This document shows positions 1 through 5,743 of a DNA stretch of 7,823 bases, piece by piece; the first letter of the stretch is position 1; each line of letters starts with the position of its first letter. Source of the DNA: an uncultured Blautia sp. (GTDB lineage: Bacteria; Bacillota; Clostridia; Lachnospirales; Lachnospiraceae); assembly GCA_938028845.1 (NCBI GenBank), contig CALIZJ010000304.1, forward strand, positions 1-7,823, read 5' to 3'. Below the pieces are notes generated by a model. It was not told where the DNA came from. It saw only the letters and a program-made list of their open reading frames with translations, and did no database searches. The translations under genes were made by a program, and so were the position numbers.

Positions 1-55
1 AACTGCTTTTTCGTTTACCCCATCATCGATTCTAACCTAAAGAATTTTATTATAT

Positions 56-82
56 AAAAAAGAGACCTCCTTAAGAAGTCTC
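56..82 (-). terminator. Rho-independent terminator hairpin, leftward, with no obvious gene feeding it
   Basis: Read on the minus strand, arms at 75-82 and 62-69 form an 8-bp stem (one G-U pair) with a 5-nt loop, followed by six Ts at 61-56. The plus-strand flank after the hairpin (CATTAG) is not T-rich, so it should act only on leftward transcripts. No leftward gene lies between it and the rightward gene at 343. Its sequence closely matches the hairpin at 4210-4236. Confidence 0.6.
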
Positions 83-126
83 CATTAGTTTTGCAGTTTA
101 TACCTCAAGCTTATAGCATTAAAAGG

Positions 127-171
127 AAAATATGTCAGATAAACATAGACAAAACCAAAAATATGTCAGAT
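127..171. repeat. Exact 14-bp direct repeat pair, 31-bp period
   Basis: AAAATATGTCAGAT occurs at 127-140 and again at 158-171, a 31-bp start-to-start distance of about three helical turns. The first copy also begins a small inverted repeat (TATGT 131-135, ACATA 143-147), and the second is followed by ACAT at 178-181. Helical phasing upstream of a promoter suggests paired binding sites for a regulator. No such regulator is recognisable in the window. Confidence 0.55.
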
Positions 172-241
172 TTTTTTACATTTCTGCATTTTTGTAAAAT
201 AAAAAGAAAAAATACAAGTGTTCTTCGCCTTTCATATCTGC

Positions 242-270
242 TATACTGTACCTGCAGCTTACGATAAAAT
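242..270 (+). promoter_or_regulatory. Candidate promoter for the rightward membrane-protein gene
   Basis: Two -10-like hexamers are present: TATACT at 242-247 and TAAAAT at 265-270, each matching TATAAT at five of six positions. Neither has a good -35 box: the region about 17 bp upstream of the first is weak, and TATACT itself would be a poor -35 for the second. If the second is used, transcription would start near 277 and the dyad at 282-308 would lie just downstream of the start. Confidence 0.3.
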
Positions 271-281
271 GCTGACTCAAT

Positions 282-308
282 GTTACTGGTCACGCGGTGA
301 CAGGTAAC
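282..308 (+). promoter_or_regulatory. Dyad / RNA hairpin in the leader of the rightward gene
   Basis: Twelve-base arms at 282-293 and 297-308 surround a GCG centre. Ten positions are complementary, one is a T-G pair and one is a mismatch. As DNA this is a 27-bp operator-like dyad, and as RNA it is a stable hairpin. No T-tract follows, so it is not a terminator. TGACAGG in its right arm (298-304) recurs at 322-328, overlapping the ribosome binding site. The role is inferred. Confidence 0.5.
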
Positions 309-325
309 GACACAATAACATTGAC

Positions 326-330
326 AGGAG
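326..330 (+). promoter_or_regulatory. Ribosome binding site with a long spacer for the gene at 343
   Basis: AGGAG at 326-330 is followed by a 12-nt spacer before the ATG at 343, longer than the 9 nt used by most genes here. An in-frame TAG at 334-336 rules out any upstream start, so the ATG at 343 is secure despite the spacing. Confidence 0.65.
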
Positions 331-342
331 ACATAGTTACAA

Positions 343-1641
343 ATGAACTACACTTTTACCGAACTCCTTTGGCTGCTGCTTGTCTATTCTTTTCTGGGAT
401 GGATCATCGAAACCGTCATAGGAACAATAAAAAACAAAAAATTTATAAACAGAGGCTTTTCCACAGGACCTTTTTGTCTGGTTTATGGTTTCGCCGCTAT
501 TCTTATGGCTGTTACAACGGAAGATTTATCCCAGCACACTGGTTTTCTTTTCATTGGATGCGGAATACTTGCTACTGCAGTAGAATGGTTTACCGGAAAG
601 ATCCTGGAACGTCTAAACAGCCATAAATGGTGGGATTACTCTGAAAAAAGATGGAACTATGATGGATATATCTGTCTCCAGTACAGTATTCTGTGGGCTG
701 TTTTGGGTACGCTCACTGTCCGGTATACAAACAAATTTTTCCTTGCCTTTTACCGGCTGATGCCCCAGTCCTTTTTTAACATCCTGATATGGATTTTAGC
801 CATTTTGGTCTTTATGGATATCGCTGTCTCTGCAGCGGCAGTTCTACATATAAAAAAAGAGAGCCCTGCTGCCGTCCAGATGAAACATAAGATCTCCGCC
901 CTGACCTATAAATTCGGTCTTTCTCTCGTAGGGTACGTAGAACGCCGTATGGCTAAAGCCTATCCTGTGATCATGGAAAAAAACGAAGAAATCCGTAAAG
1001 AAGGAAAATTCGCGGAGGGATGCGGATTTTATAAGCTGTTCTGGCTGTTTTTCATAGGCAGTCTTCTAGGAGATATCGTAGAAACCATTTTCTGCCGGAT
1101 CACCGCCGGAGTCTGGATGAGCAGGAGCAGCCTGGTGTGGGGCCCTTTCAGCATTGTATGGGGATTGGCTATTGTCTTTGCCACTGTACTTTTATATAAA
1201 GACAGAGAAAAGCCGGACCGCCATCTATTTCTTGTAGGTACCTTTCTCGGAGGCGCTTACGAATATATCTGCAGTGTCCTTTCCGAACTTGTTTTCGGGA
1301 AAGTTTTTTGGGATTACAGCAAAATCCCCTTTAATCTGGACGGAAGGATAAATCTCTTGTACTGTTTCTTTTGGGGTATTGCCGCCGTTGTCTGGATAAA
1401 AGGCCTGTATCCCAAATTTTCCGGATGGATTGAAAAAATCCCGAAAATATGGGGCTATATCCTTACCTGGATCTTAGCTGCATTTATGACAGTAAACATG
1501 CTGGTCTCCGGCCTTGCCCTGATCCGCTATGACCAGAGAGCCGGCGGTCCTCCAGCCGCCAGCGGGTGGGAACATATCATTGACACGCATTTTGACGATT
1601 CAAAAATGCAGCAGATCTATCCAAACGCAATTTCTAAATAA
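343..1641 (+). CDS. CmpB-type (PF06541) putative ABC-transporter permease-like membrane protein, duplicated
   Basis: A 432-residue polytopic membrane protein resembling the family named 'putative ABC-transporter type IV' (PF06541), common in clostridia. The sequence is an internal duplication. The N-terminal half has hydrophobic segments at about 6-27, 43-60, 66-85 and 108-125, with Gly19-Trp and Ile22-Glu-Thr and a WDYS motif at 97-100. The C-terminal half repeats this pattern: 230-250 with Val246-Glu-Thr, 264-285, 295-318, WDYS at 323-326 and 335-355. In both halves WDYS is followed by an N-x-DG motif. A charged linker (about 171-228) joins the halves, and a final membrane segment at about 368-393 precedes a polar tail. 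No ATP-binding partner is encoded nearby, so the ABC-transporter label is only a family name and the substrate and mechanism are unknown. The gene is monocistronic, bounded by the terminator at 1646-1668. Family assignment is confident; function is not. Confidence 0.85.
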   Translation: MNYTFTELLWLLLVYSFLGWIIETVIGTIKNKKFINRGFSTGPFCLVYGFAAILMAVTTEDLSQHTGFLFIGCGILATAVEWFTGKILERLNSHKWWDYSEKRWNYDGYICLQYSILWAVLGTLTVRYTNKFFLAFYRLMPQSFFNILIWILAILVFMDIAVSAAAVLHIKKESPAAVQMKHKISALTYKFGLSLVGYVERRMAKAYPVIMEKNEEIRKEGKFAEGCGFYKLFWLFFIGSLLGDIVETIFCRITAGVWMSRSSLVWGPFSIVWGLAIVFATVLLYKDREKPDRHLFLVGTFLGGAYEYICSVLSELVFGKVFWDYSKIPFNLDGRINLLYCFFWGIAAVVWIKGLYPKFSGWIEKIPKIWGYILTWILAAFMTVNMLVSGLALIRYDQRAGGPPAASGWEHIIDTHFDDSKMQQIYPNAISK

Positions 1642-1645
1642 AAAA

Positions 1646-1668
1646 AACAGGGAATTTTCTTCCCTGTT
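1646..1668. terminator. Bidirectional terminator between convergent genes
   Basis: Arms AACAGGGAA (1646-1654) and TTCCCTGTT (1660-1668) form a perfect 9-bp stem with a 5-nt loop. A CTTTTT tail follows on the plus strand, and a seven-base A-run at 1641-1647 gives a T-tail on the minus strand. It starts 5 bp after the stop of the rightward gene and 5 bp beyond the stop of the leftward AI-2E-family gene, so it can end both transcripts. Confidence 0.9.
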
Positions 1669-1672
1669 CTTT

Positions 1673-2764
1673 TTAACTGTCGGAAGTTTTTTCTTTTTCT
1701 TTAAATGCAGGAATCGCTCCATTTTTTACCATATTGGTAAAAATCATAATCGCAATTGGAAAAAGGAACAAACCTGGCAGACCGCACATTCCAATTCCCA
1801 CAAACATGGCGATCAAGGTTACTAAAGGGTGCAGACCGATCTGTTTTCCCACAATTTTAGGTTCCGCCATATTCCTTACTATGGTGATCACTATGTAAAG
1901 GAGCAAAAGCCCAAATGCCAGGGGATAGTTTCCCATAACCAGCATTACCGCTACCCAGGGGAGAAGGACGCCTCCTGTCCCAAGCACAGGCAAAATATCA
2001 AATACCGCAATCACCATAGCAACGATCACTGCATTGGGAATTCCAAGGATCAGAAAACCCACGGTCAATTCAGCAAAAGTCAAAAGGAACAGCAGAAAAT
2101 AAGATTTTACATAAACTTTCAGGAGATTCAGCCCATTTTCCTTGATGTCCCTGACTATCTTCTTCATTTTTTCCGGCATATATTTTTTCACTACGTTCAT
2201 GATCTTATCATAGTCTGAAGCCATATAAAAAGATGACACGATCATGATCACGATCCGGATCACCGCTGAAGGAATCCCTGCAATATATTCTGATAAAGAT
2301 CTCAGAACATTCATGGAAAGAGCAGAAAGGGTCTGTCCTGTATTCTGGATAAACTGCCTGAGCCCGTTCTCAATCTCACTTGCTAAAAACGGATCTGCTT
2401 CAGAAAGCGTATTTCCAAGCTTTTCTAAAACAGAATCCAAAAAGGGGGCGATATCCGCCTGATAAATCTCCGGCAGCCGCACGATCAAATCCCCTGCAAC
2501 TGCGATCACCTTTCCCCCGCCTAAGATCACGACACCAAAAACCACCACATAACAAAGAACTAACAGCAAAAGCATCAGCGGTTTCTTCCCGCCGCCAAGC
2601 TTTTTCGCAAGTTTTTCTGCCGGTCCCCGAACAAAAAACACCAACAGAAAAGCTAATAAAAAAGGCATTAAAACAGGCAGCAAATACTTTCCTGCCAAAA
2701 AGAGCAATACTGCAAAAAAACCGTAATAAGTTATGTTAATCAAAAATGCCTTTTTCTTTTCCAT
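1673..2764 (-). CDS. AI-2E family transporter (PF01594; YtvI-like)
   Basis: A 363-residue integral membrane protein of the AI-2E / UPF0118 family. Hydrophobic segments lie at about 10-45, 62-90, 160-182, 220-250, 246-272, 274-296 and 312-345. The long soluble stretch between the second and third segments (about 91-158) is typical of the family. Family landmarks include D256-ILPVLGTGG, ending in a Pro-Trp at 269-270, and the E301-PKIVGKQIGLHPL block. The F-Y-x-x-x-D-Y-D-K-I stretch near 179-188 recalls the sporulation-associated YtvI subgroup, but that is only a resemblance. Family members have been linked to autoinducer-2 export or Na+/H+ antiport; the substrate here is unknown. The start is well set: GGGGAG (2770-2775) lies 5 nt before the ATG. 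Length is normal for the family. It follows the second iron-ADH gene after 155 bp with no terminator seen between them, but it also has its own consensus -10 box. Confidence 0.85.
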   Translation of the reverse strand: MEKKKAFLINITYYGFFAVLLFLAGKYLLPVLMPFLLAFLLVFFVRGPAEKLAKKLGGGKKPLMLLLLVLCYVVVFGVVILGGGKVIAVAGDLIVRLPEIYQADIAPFLDSVLEKLGNTLSEADPFLASEIENGLRQFIQNTGQTLSALSMNVLRSLSEYIAGIPSAVIRIVIMIVSSFYMASDYDKIMNVVKKYMPEKMKKIVRDIKENGLNLLKVYVKSYFLLFLLTFAELTVGFLILGIPNAVIVAMVIAVFDILPVLGTGGVLLPWVAVMLVMGNYPLAFGLLLLYIVITIVRNMAEPKIVGKQIGLHPLVTLIAMFVGIGMCGLPGLFLFPIAIMIFTNMVKNGAIPAFKEKEKTSDS

Positions 2765-2808
2765 AGTCTCTCCCCAAAGTCTTTTGTTTTATCTTTACAG
2801 ACATCCTT

Positions 2809-2850
2809 TAAAGTTGTCCAACGTTTACTTCCTATTATACGGCAACTTTA
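2809..2850. promoter_or_regulatory. Inverted repeat flanking the AI-2E-family promoter
   Basis: Perfect 8-bp arms TAAAGTTG (2809-2816) and CAACTTTA (2843-2850) enclose 26 bp that include the TATAAT box. One arm would sit just upstream of the -10 and the other about 11-18 bp past the predicted start, a layout suited to a repressor. A smaller palindrome, GTTG-GA-CAAC on the minus strand, overlaps the downstream arm (2813-2822). The role as an operator is inferred. Confidence 0.4.
2834..2839 (-). promoter_or_regulatory. Consensus -10 box for the AI-2E-family gene
   Basis: The minus strand reads TATAAT at 2839-2834, which places a start near 2827 and a leader of about 63 nt before the ATG at 2764. 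No good -35 hexamer lies 16-18 bp upstream. That region is an A-tract on the minus strand (seven Ts at 2858-2864 on plus), so an activator or an UP-like element may compensate. Confidence 0.45.
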
Positions 2851-2857
2851 CCAAAGG

Positions 2858-2919
2858 TTTTTTTACTTTTTGTTTGTATATTATTTCAAATTTATTAATA
2901 TTTATTTAATTTTTTATTA
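2858..2919. other. AT-rich spacer between the second iron-ADH and AI-2E-family genes
   Basis: Almost every base is A or T, with T-runs on the plus strand. No hairpin followed by a minus-strand T-tract is present, so a classic terminator for the iron-ADH gene ending at 2920 is not visible and read-through into the AI-2E-family gene is possible. The stretch could also act as a curved, UP-element-like DNA for the promoter at 2834-2839. Confidence 0.4.
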
Positions 2920-4086
2920 TCAAAAACAGTTCCTGAAAATATTAAATATTTCTCCCTCTGCCATTTTTCCGTTATTTCCAGAAAAAAAGCGGCAGGAGGC
3001 GGCAATCTCTTTTAACTGCCGTTCATTTTCTACACCCAGTTGGCGCAAAGAGGTGGGAAGCCCAATCTCCCGGACAAAATCATCCAGAGCCTCTATCCCT
3101 GCTTTTGCTAATTCTTCCTGACTTTTCCCATCCGGAGAAATCTTCCATACATTTCGGGCGAATCTTGCAAATTTGGGAAGCTCTTCCTTATAAATATAAC
3201 GGCAGTAAGCTGGGTAAAGTACGGCCACTCCCATTCCATAATTACAGCCTGTAAATGCCCCTACCTGGTTTTCTATTAAATGGCACATCCTGTCACATTT
3301 TTTTCCCAGTTTGATCAGGCGGTTTTCTGAAAAAGAGGATTCCCAGAGCAGATTGCTCCTTGCAGTATAATCCTTCGGATCTTTAACTGCCTGCCGGATA
3401 TTTTTTATCAGACTGCGCATCAGTGCCTCTGCAATCTCATCAGAAACATTCTGTTCGTCTGGTTTGCAAAAATAAGTCTCCATAATATGAGACAAGCTGT
3501 CAAAGGCTCCGGATACCATCTGTTCTTTCGGGATACTGAAAGTATAAACCGGATCCAGCAATGCAAATTCCGGGTTGCATTTTGGGTAATCATATCCTGT
3601 TTTTATTTTTAACTTTTCATTGGTGATCACTGCCGCACCGTTGCACTCGCTCCCTGTTCCCGCAGAAGTGGGTATTACACCCACTGGTATTGGATCAAAA
3701 TCCAGGGTTCCCCTGCGTTCCCAAAAGTTCTTCCAGGCATCTCCTTCATATCTGGCGGCAAGGGACACCGCCTTCGCGCAGTCCATAACAGAGCCTCCGC
3801 CAATGCCTAAAATGATCTGCACCTTATTGTCTTTTGCAAGTTTTACTCCTTCCAACACTTTTTCATAAGTTGGATTTGGTCTGATCCCTGAAAATTCAAC
3901 GATTCTTTTTCCCGCTTTCATCAAAAGGCCTAAAATTTCATCATAGATACCATTTTTCTTAATTGCGCCCTGTCCGTAAGCCATCATGACTGTATCGTAA
4001 TTTTTTAAAAGGCCGGACAGAAATTCTTTTACACAGCCCTGTCCAAAATATACCTTTGTCTTATTCTCATAGATAAAATTATTCAT
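2920..4086 (-). CDS. Iron-containing alcohol dehydrogenase homologue with two metal ligands lost
   Basis: A 388-residue, full-length member of the iron-dependent alcohol dehydrogenase family (butanol dehydrogenase / YqhD-like branch). The N-terminal dinucleotide-binding half carries GGGS at 96-99 with Asp102 and the S-A-G-T-G motif at 141-145, as in active members. The C-terminal helical half should bind the metal through Asp, His, His, His. Here Asp196 and His200 are present, but the third ligand is Asn273 (codon AAC, 3268-3270) and the fourth is Tyr283 (codon TAT, 3238-3240). The intact paralogue at 6636-7781 has His at both places in an otherwise well-matched alignment, and each change needs one base substitution. 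The reading frame is undamaged. The protein may thus be metal-free, use a different chemistry, or play a non-catalytic role; ordinary Fe/Zn-dependent alcohol oxidation is doubtful. The start is supported by GGAGG (4096-4100) 9 nt before the ATG. Confidence 0.85.
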   Translation of the reverse strand: MNNFIYENKTKVYFGQGCVKEFLSGLLKNYDTVMMAYGQGAIKKNGIYDEILGLLMKAGKRIVEFSGIRPNPTYEKVLEGVKLAKDNKVQIILGIGGGSVMDCAKAVSLAARYEGDAWKNFWERRGTLDFDPIPVGVIPTSAGTGSECNGAAVITNEKLKIKTGYDYPKCNPEFALLDPVYTFSIPKEQMVSGAFDSLSHIMETYFCKPDEQNVSDEIAEALMRSLIKNIRQAVKDPKDYTARSNLLWESSFSENRLIKLGKKCDRMCHLIENQVGAFTGCNYGMGVAVLYPAYCRYIYKEELPKFARFARNVWKISPDGKSQEELAKAGIEALDDFVREIGLPTSLRQLGVENERQLKEIAASCRFFSGNNGKMAEGEIFNIFRNCF

Positions 4087-4133
4087 TTTTCATTTCCTCC
4101 TGCATGGTATGACCGTTCTGGGTTCGCTGTTTT

Positions 4134-4139
4134 ACTATA
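4134..4139 (-). promoter_or_regulatory. Candidate -10 box for the second iron-ADH gene
   Basis: TATAGT on the minus strand (five of six consensus bases) would start transcription near 4127, about 40 nt before the ATG at 4086. The expected -35 zone (4157-4162) reads ACAAAA, which is poor. The box lies downstream of the terminator at 4210-4236, fitting a separate transcription unit. Confidence 0.35.
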
Positions 4140-4176
4140 CTGTTCCTGATCCCTCTTTTTGTGCGCTTTCTCGTTC

Positions 4177-4206
4177 CGGGACACTTAAAATCAGATGAAT
4201 GTCCCG
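4177..4206. promoter_or_regulatory. CGGGACA / TGTCCCG inverted repeat upstream of the second iron-ADH gene
   Basis: Perfect 7-bp arms at 4177-4183 and 4200-4206 are separated by 16 bp. The dyad centre lies about 64 bp upstream of the predicted start near 4127, a common place for an activator site. It also immediately follows the terminator at 4210-4236, so in read-through RNA it could form a second hairpin. Both readings are inferred. Confidence 0.35.
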
Positions 4207-4209
4207 TTT

Positions 4210-4236
4210 AAAAAAGAGACCCCAAAAGAAGTCTCT
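4210..4236 (-). terminator. Rho-independent terminator of the ADH-SDR-MATE operon
   Basis: On the minus strand, arms at 4228-4236 and 4215-4223 form a 9-bp stem (two G-U pairs) with a 4-nt TTTT loop, followed by Ts down to 4210. It lies about 124 bp past the MATE stop codon. It shares the AAAAAAGAGACC and AGAAGTCTC ends with the hairpin at 56-82, so the same terminator type occurs twice in the window. Confidence 0.8.
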
Positions 4237-4359
4237 CATAAAATTCTCAAAACCATAACTTTGCTCCATTAACAAAGCGCTGCTTATCCGCCGCACCAGC
4301 CGCTCTCATCCCAAAGACTATCTGATATAATATTTTTGATATTTCCTAACCGCCGCCTC

Positions 4360-5703
4360 TTATTTCAGCTTTCTCCAAGTATGCATGTACATTCCCAAAG
4401 ATACTGGAAGCATGATCAGCTCTACAACCAACTGTGTCCAGATCATCCCATACAGTCCTACCGTCAGATTCATCAAAATGAGCAGAGGTATATTCAAAAG
4501 CCCCTGCCGGCAAAAAGTAAGGATTGCGGACTGCACTCCCTTTCCCATTGCCTGAAGCGTATAACTGATCAAAAAATTCACGCAGGTAAAAGGCACTGCC
4601 AGACAGGCAATCCGTAAAAAGCTGGCTCCCAAAGCGCTTGTCTCCGCTTCCGGTATGAACAAATGCAGGATCTGATGGGAAAAAGCAGCAAAACAGGCTA
4701 TAAAACAGGCTGACAGTATTACCGCCGTCTTCCAGGAAAAGAAGGATACCTCTCTCATCCTTTTATAGTTTTTTGCGGCATAATTGTATCCTACTAAAGG
4801 CATAAAGCCCTGACAAAGTCCCATAGACACATTCAGAGGGAACTGATCGATCCTTTTCACGATCCCGTAAGCAGCCACAGGAATATCTCCGTATCCGGAA
4901 GATAGCTTGACAATGACCATATTTGAGGCGTTTCCTAGGGCTGTAGCCAAAGCAGAGGCCAACCCTACAGAAAAAATCTGACGGACAAATCGGAAAGTAA
5001 AATACTTCGGCAAAAGGGAAACTGCCGTTTTTCCTTTCAACCGTATATACATGGCCACAAAAAATACAACGGAAGCTCCATTAGAAAATGCCGTGGCAAT
5101 GGCCGCTCCCGCAACATCCAGATTCATTCCAAAGATCAGCACCGGGTCAAGGATCACATTTAAAATACCTCCGAACATCATCCCGATACTGGCCGGTCTG
5201 GCATGTCCCTCACTTCGAAGAAGATGGCCCAAGGTTAAGCTAAGCATAGTAGGAATTCCTCCCAGAACCACTACCCAGTTCAGATAGCTTTGGGCATATC
5301 CATAAGTGTCCTTGCTGGCTCCCAGAAATACTAAAAGGGGCTCCCGAAACAGATAAGTCAGTAAAGAAAAGAAAAAAGTAACACAAGCGCCTCCCCACAC
5401 ACTGAAGGCTGAAACATTTTTTATATCATCATGCCTTTTCTGCCCCAGCATTCTGGAGATCAGGCTGCCGCCGCCCAGGCCGAACAGATTGCCAAGAGCC
5501 GTTAACAGATTAAACCATGGAGATACCAGCGAAACAGCCGCTACCATATAAGGGTTTCCGATCTGCCCTACAAAAAATGTGTCTGCCAGATTGTAGATCA
5601 TCGTTACCACCTGACTTATGATGGTAGGGATCGCAAGCGTGGCGACCGCCCTTGGAACGGGCATTGTCTCAAATAACTCCTTTTCTGAAACTTCTTTTTT
5701 CAT
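4360..5703 (-). CDS. MATE family multidrug/metabolite efflux transporter (MepA-like)
   Basis: A 447-residue, twelve-segment membrane transporter of the MATE family, full length and closest in pattern to the MepA-type branch. Two homologous halves are visible, about 15-220 and 235-440. Segment 1 holds N38-LADTFFVGQ with Asp41, matching the acidic residue used for cation coupling in other MATE proteins. The family blocks GNLFGLGGGS (71-80), ILDPVLIFG (184-192, with Asp186) and a QGF-x-PLVGYN-like block (298-307) are all present. MATE proteins export organic cations and metabolites using Na+ or H+ gradients; the substrate here cannot be read. The gene is third in the putative operon, 40 bp after the short-chain dehydrogenase. 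The start at 5703 has only a poorly spaced AGGA, whereas AAGGAG (5677-5682) lies 12 nt before Met14. Alignment with MepA-like N termini favours the longer form. Confidence 0.92.
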   Translation of the reverse strand: MKKEVSEKELFETMPVPRAVATLAIPTIISQVVTMIYNLADTFFVGQIGNPYMVAAVSLVSPWFNLLTALGNLFGLGGGSLISRMLGQKRHDDIKNVSAFSVWGGACVTFFFSLLTYLFREPLLVFLGASKDTYGYAQSYLNWVVVLGGIPTMLSLTLGHLLRSEGHARPASIGMMFGGILNVILDPVLIFGMNLDVAGAAIATAFSNGASVVFFVAMYIRLKGKTAVSLLPKYFTFRFVRQIFSVGLASALATALGNASNMVIVKLSSGYGDIPVAAYGIVKRIDQFPLNVSMGLCQGFMPLVGYNYAAKNYKRMREVSFFSWKTAVILSACFIACFAAFSHQILHLFIPEAETSALGASFLRIACLAVPFTCVNFLISYTLQAMGKGVQSAILTFCRQGLLNIPLLILMNLTVGLYGMIWTQLVVELIMLPVSLGMYMHTWRKLK

Positions 5704-5709
5704 AGTCCT
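5677..5709 (-). promoter_or_regulatory. Competing ribosome binding sites for the MATE gene
   Basis: AGGA at 5706-5709 ends only 2 nt before the ATG at 5703, which is unusually close; GAAGG at 5717-5721 is 13 nt away. Inside the gene, AAGGAG (5677-5682), part of the Lys8-Glu9 codons, stands 12 nt before the in-frame ATG of Met14 (5662-5664). Weak initiation, coupling to the upstream gene, or a second start are all possible. Confidence 0.35.
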
Positions 5710-5743
5710 GCATATGCCTTCTTTCCTATTCCGTCCTTTTCTT

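Larger units (their letters stand above)
1..342. other. Intergenic region upstream of the rightward membrane-protein gene
   Basis: No supported gene lies here. Frame 1 is open from the left edge to a TAA at 55-57 (18 codons), which could be the tail of a gene outside the window, but other frames are also open over this distance and no call is possible. The stretch is strongly AT-rich from about 120 to 215. It contains the separately listed leftward terminator hairpin, 14-bp direct repeats, candidate promoter boxes and a dyad. It therefore reads as a regulatory region for the gene starting at 343. Confidence 0.6.

Noticed and set aside
1..57. Plus-strand frame open from the left edge to TAA at 55-57.
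   Set aside because: Eighteen codons without a start are not evidence of a gene; other frames are open over similar lengths.
1829..2218. Plus-strand frame of 129 codons opposite the AI-2E-family gene.
   Set aside because: The minus-strand frame matches a known family along its full length; the plus-strand product is low-complexity in character with no recognisable domain.
2809..2864. Plus-strand hairpin (TAAAGTTG/CAACTTTA) followed by seven Ts as a rightward terminator.
   Set aside because: The loop is 26 nt, the T-run starts 7 nt after the stem, and no rightward gene precedes it; the promoter/operator reading fits better.
2870..2920. AT-rich block considered as a replication origin or attachment site.
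   Set aside because: No iterated short repeats, replication genes, integrase or duplicated ends are nearby; plain AT-rich intergenic DNA explains it.
241..4148. CTATACTGTACCTG (241-254) and CTATACTGTTCCTG (4135-4148) differ at one base and both lie near promoters.
   Set aside because: Given all position pairs in a window this size, several 13-of-14 matches are expected by chance, and the two genes concerned run in opposite directions, so the shared strand has no consistent meaning.
4247..4309. Minus-strand 20-codon frame starting with ATG between the MATE gene and its terminator.
   Set aside because: No ribosome binding site at a proper distance, very short, and inside a probable 3' untranslated region.
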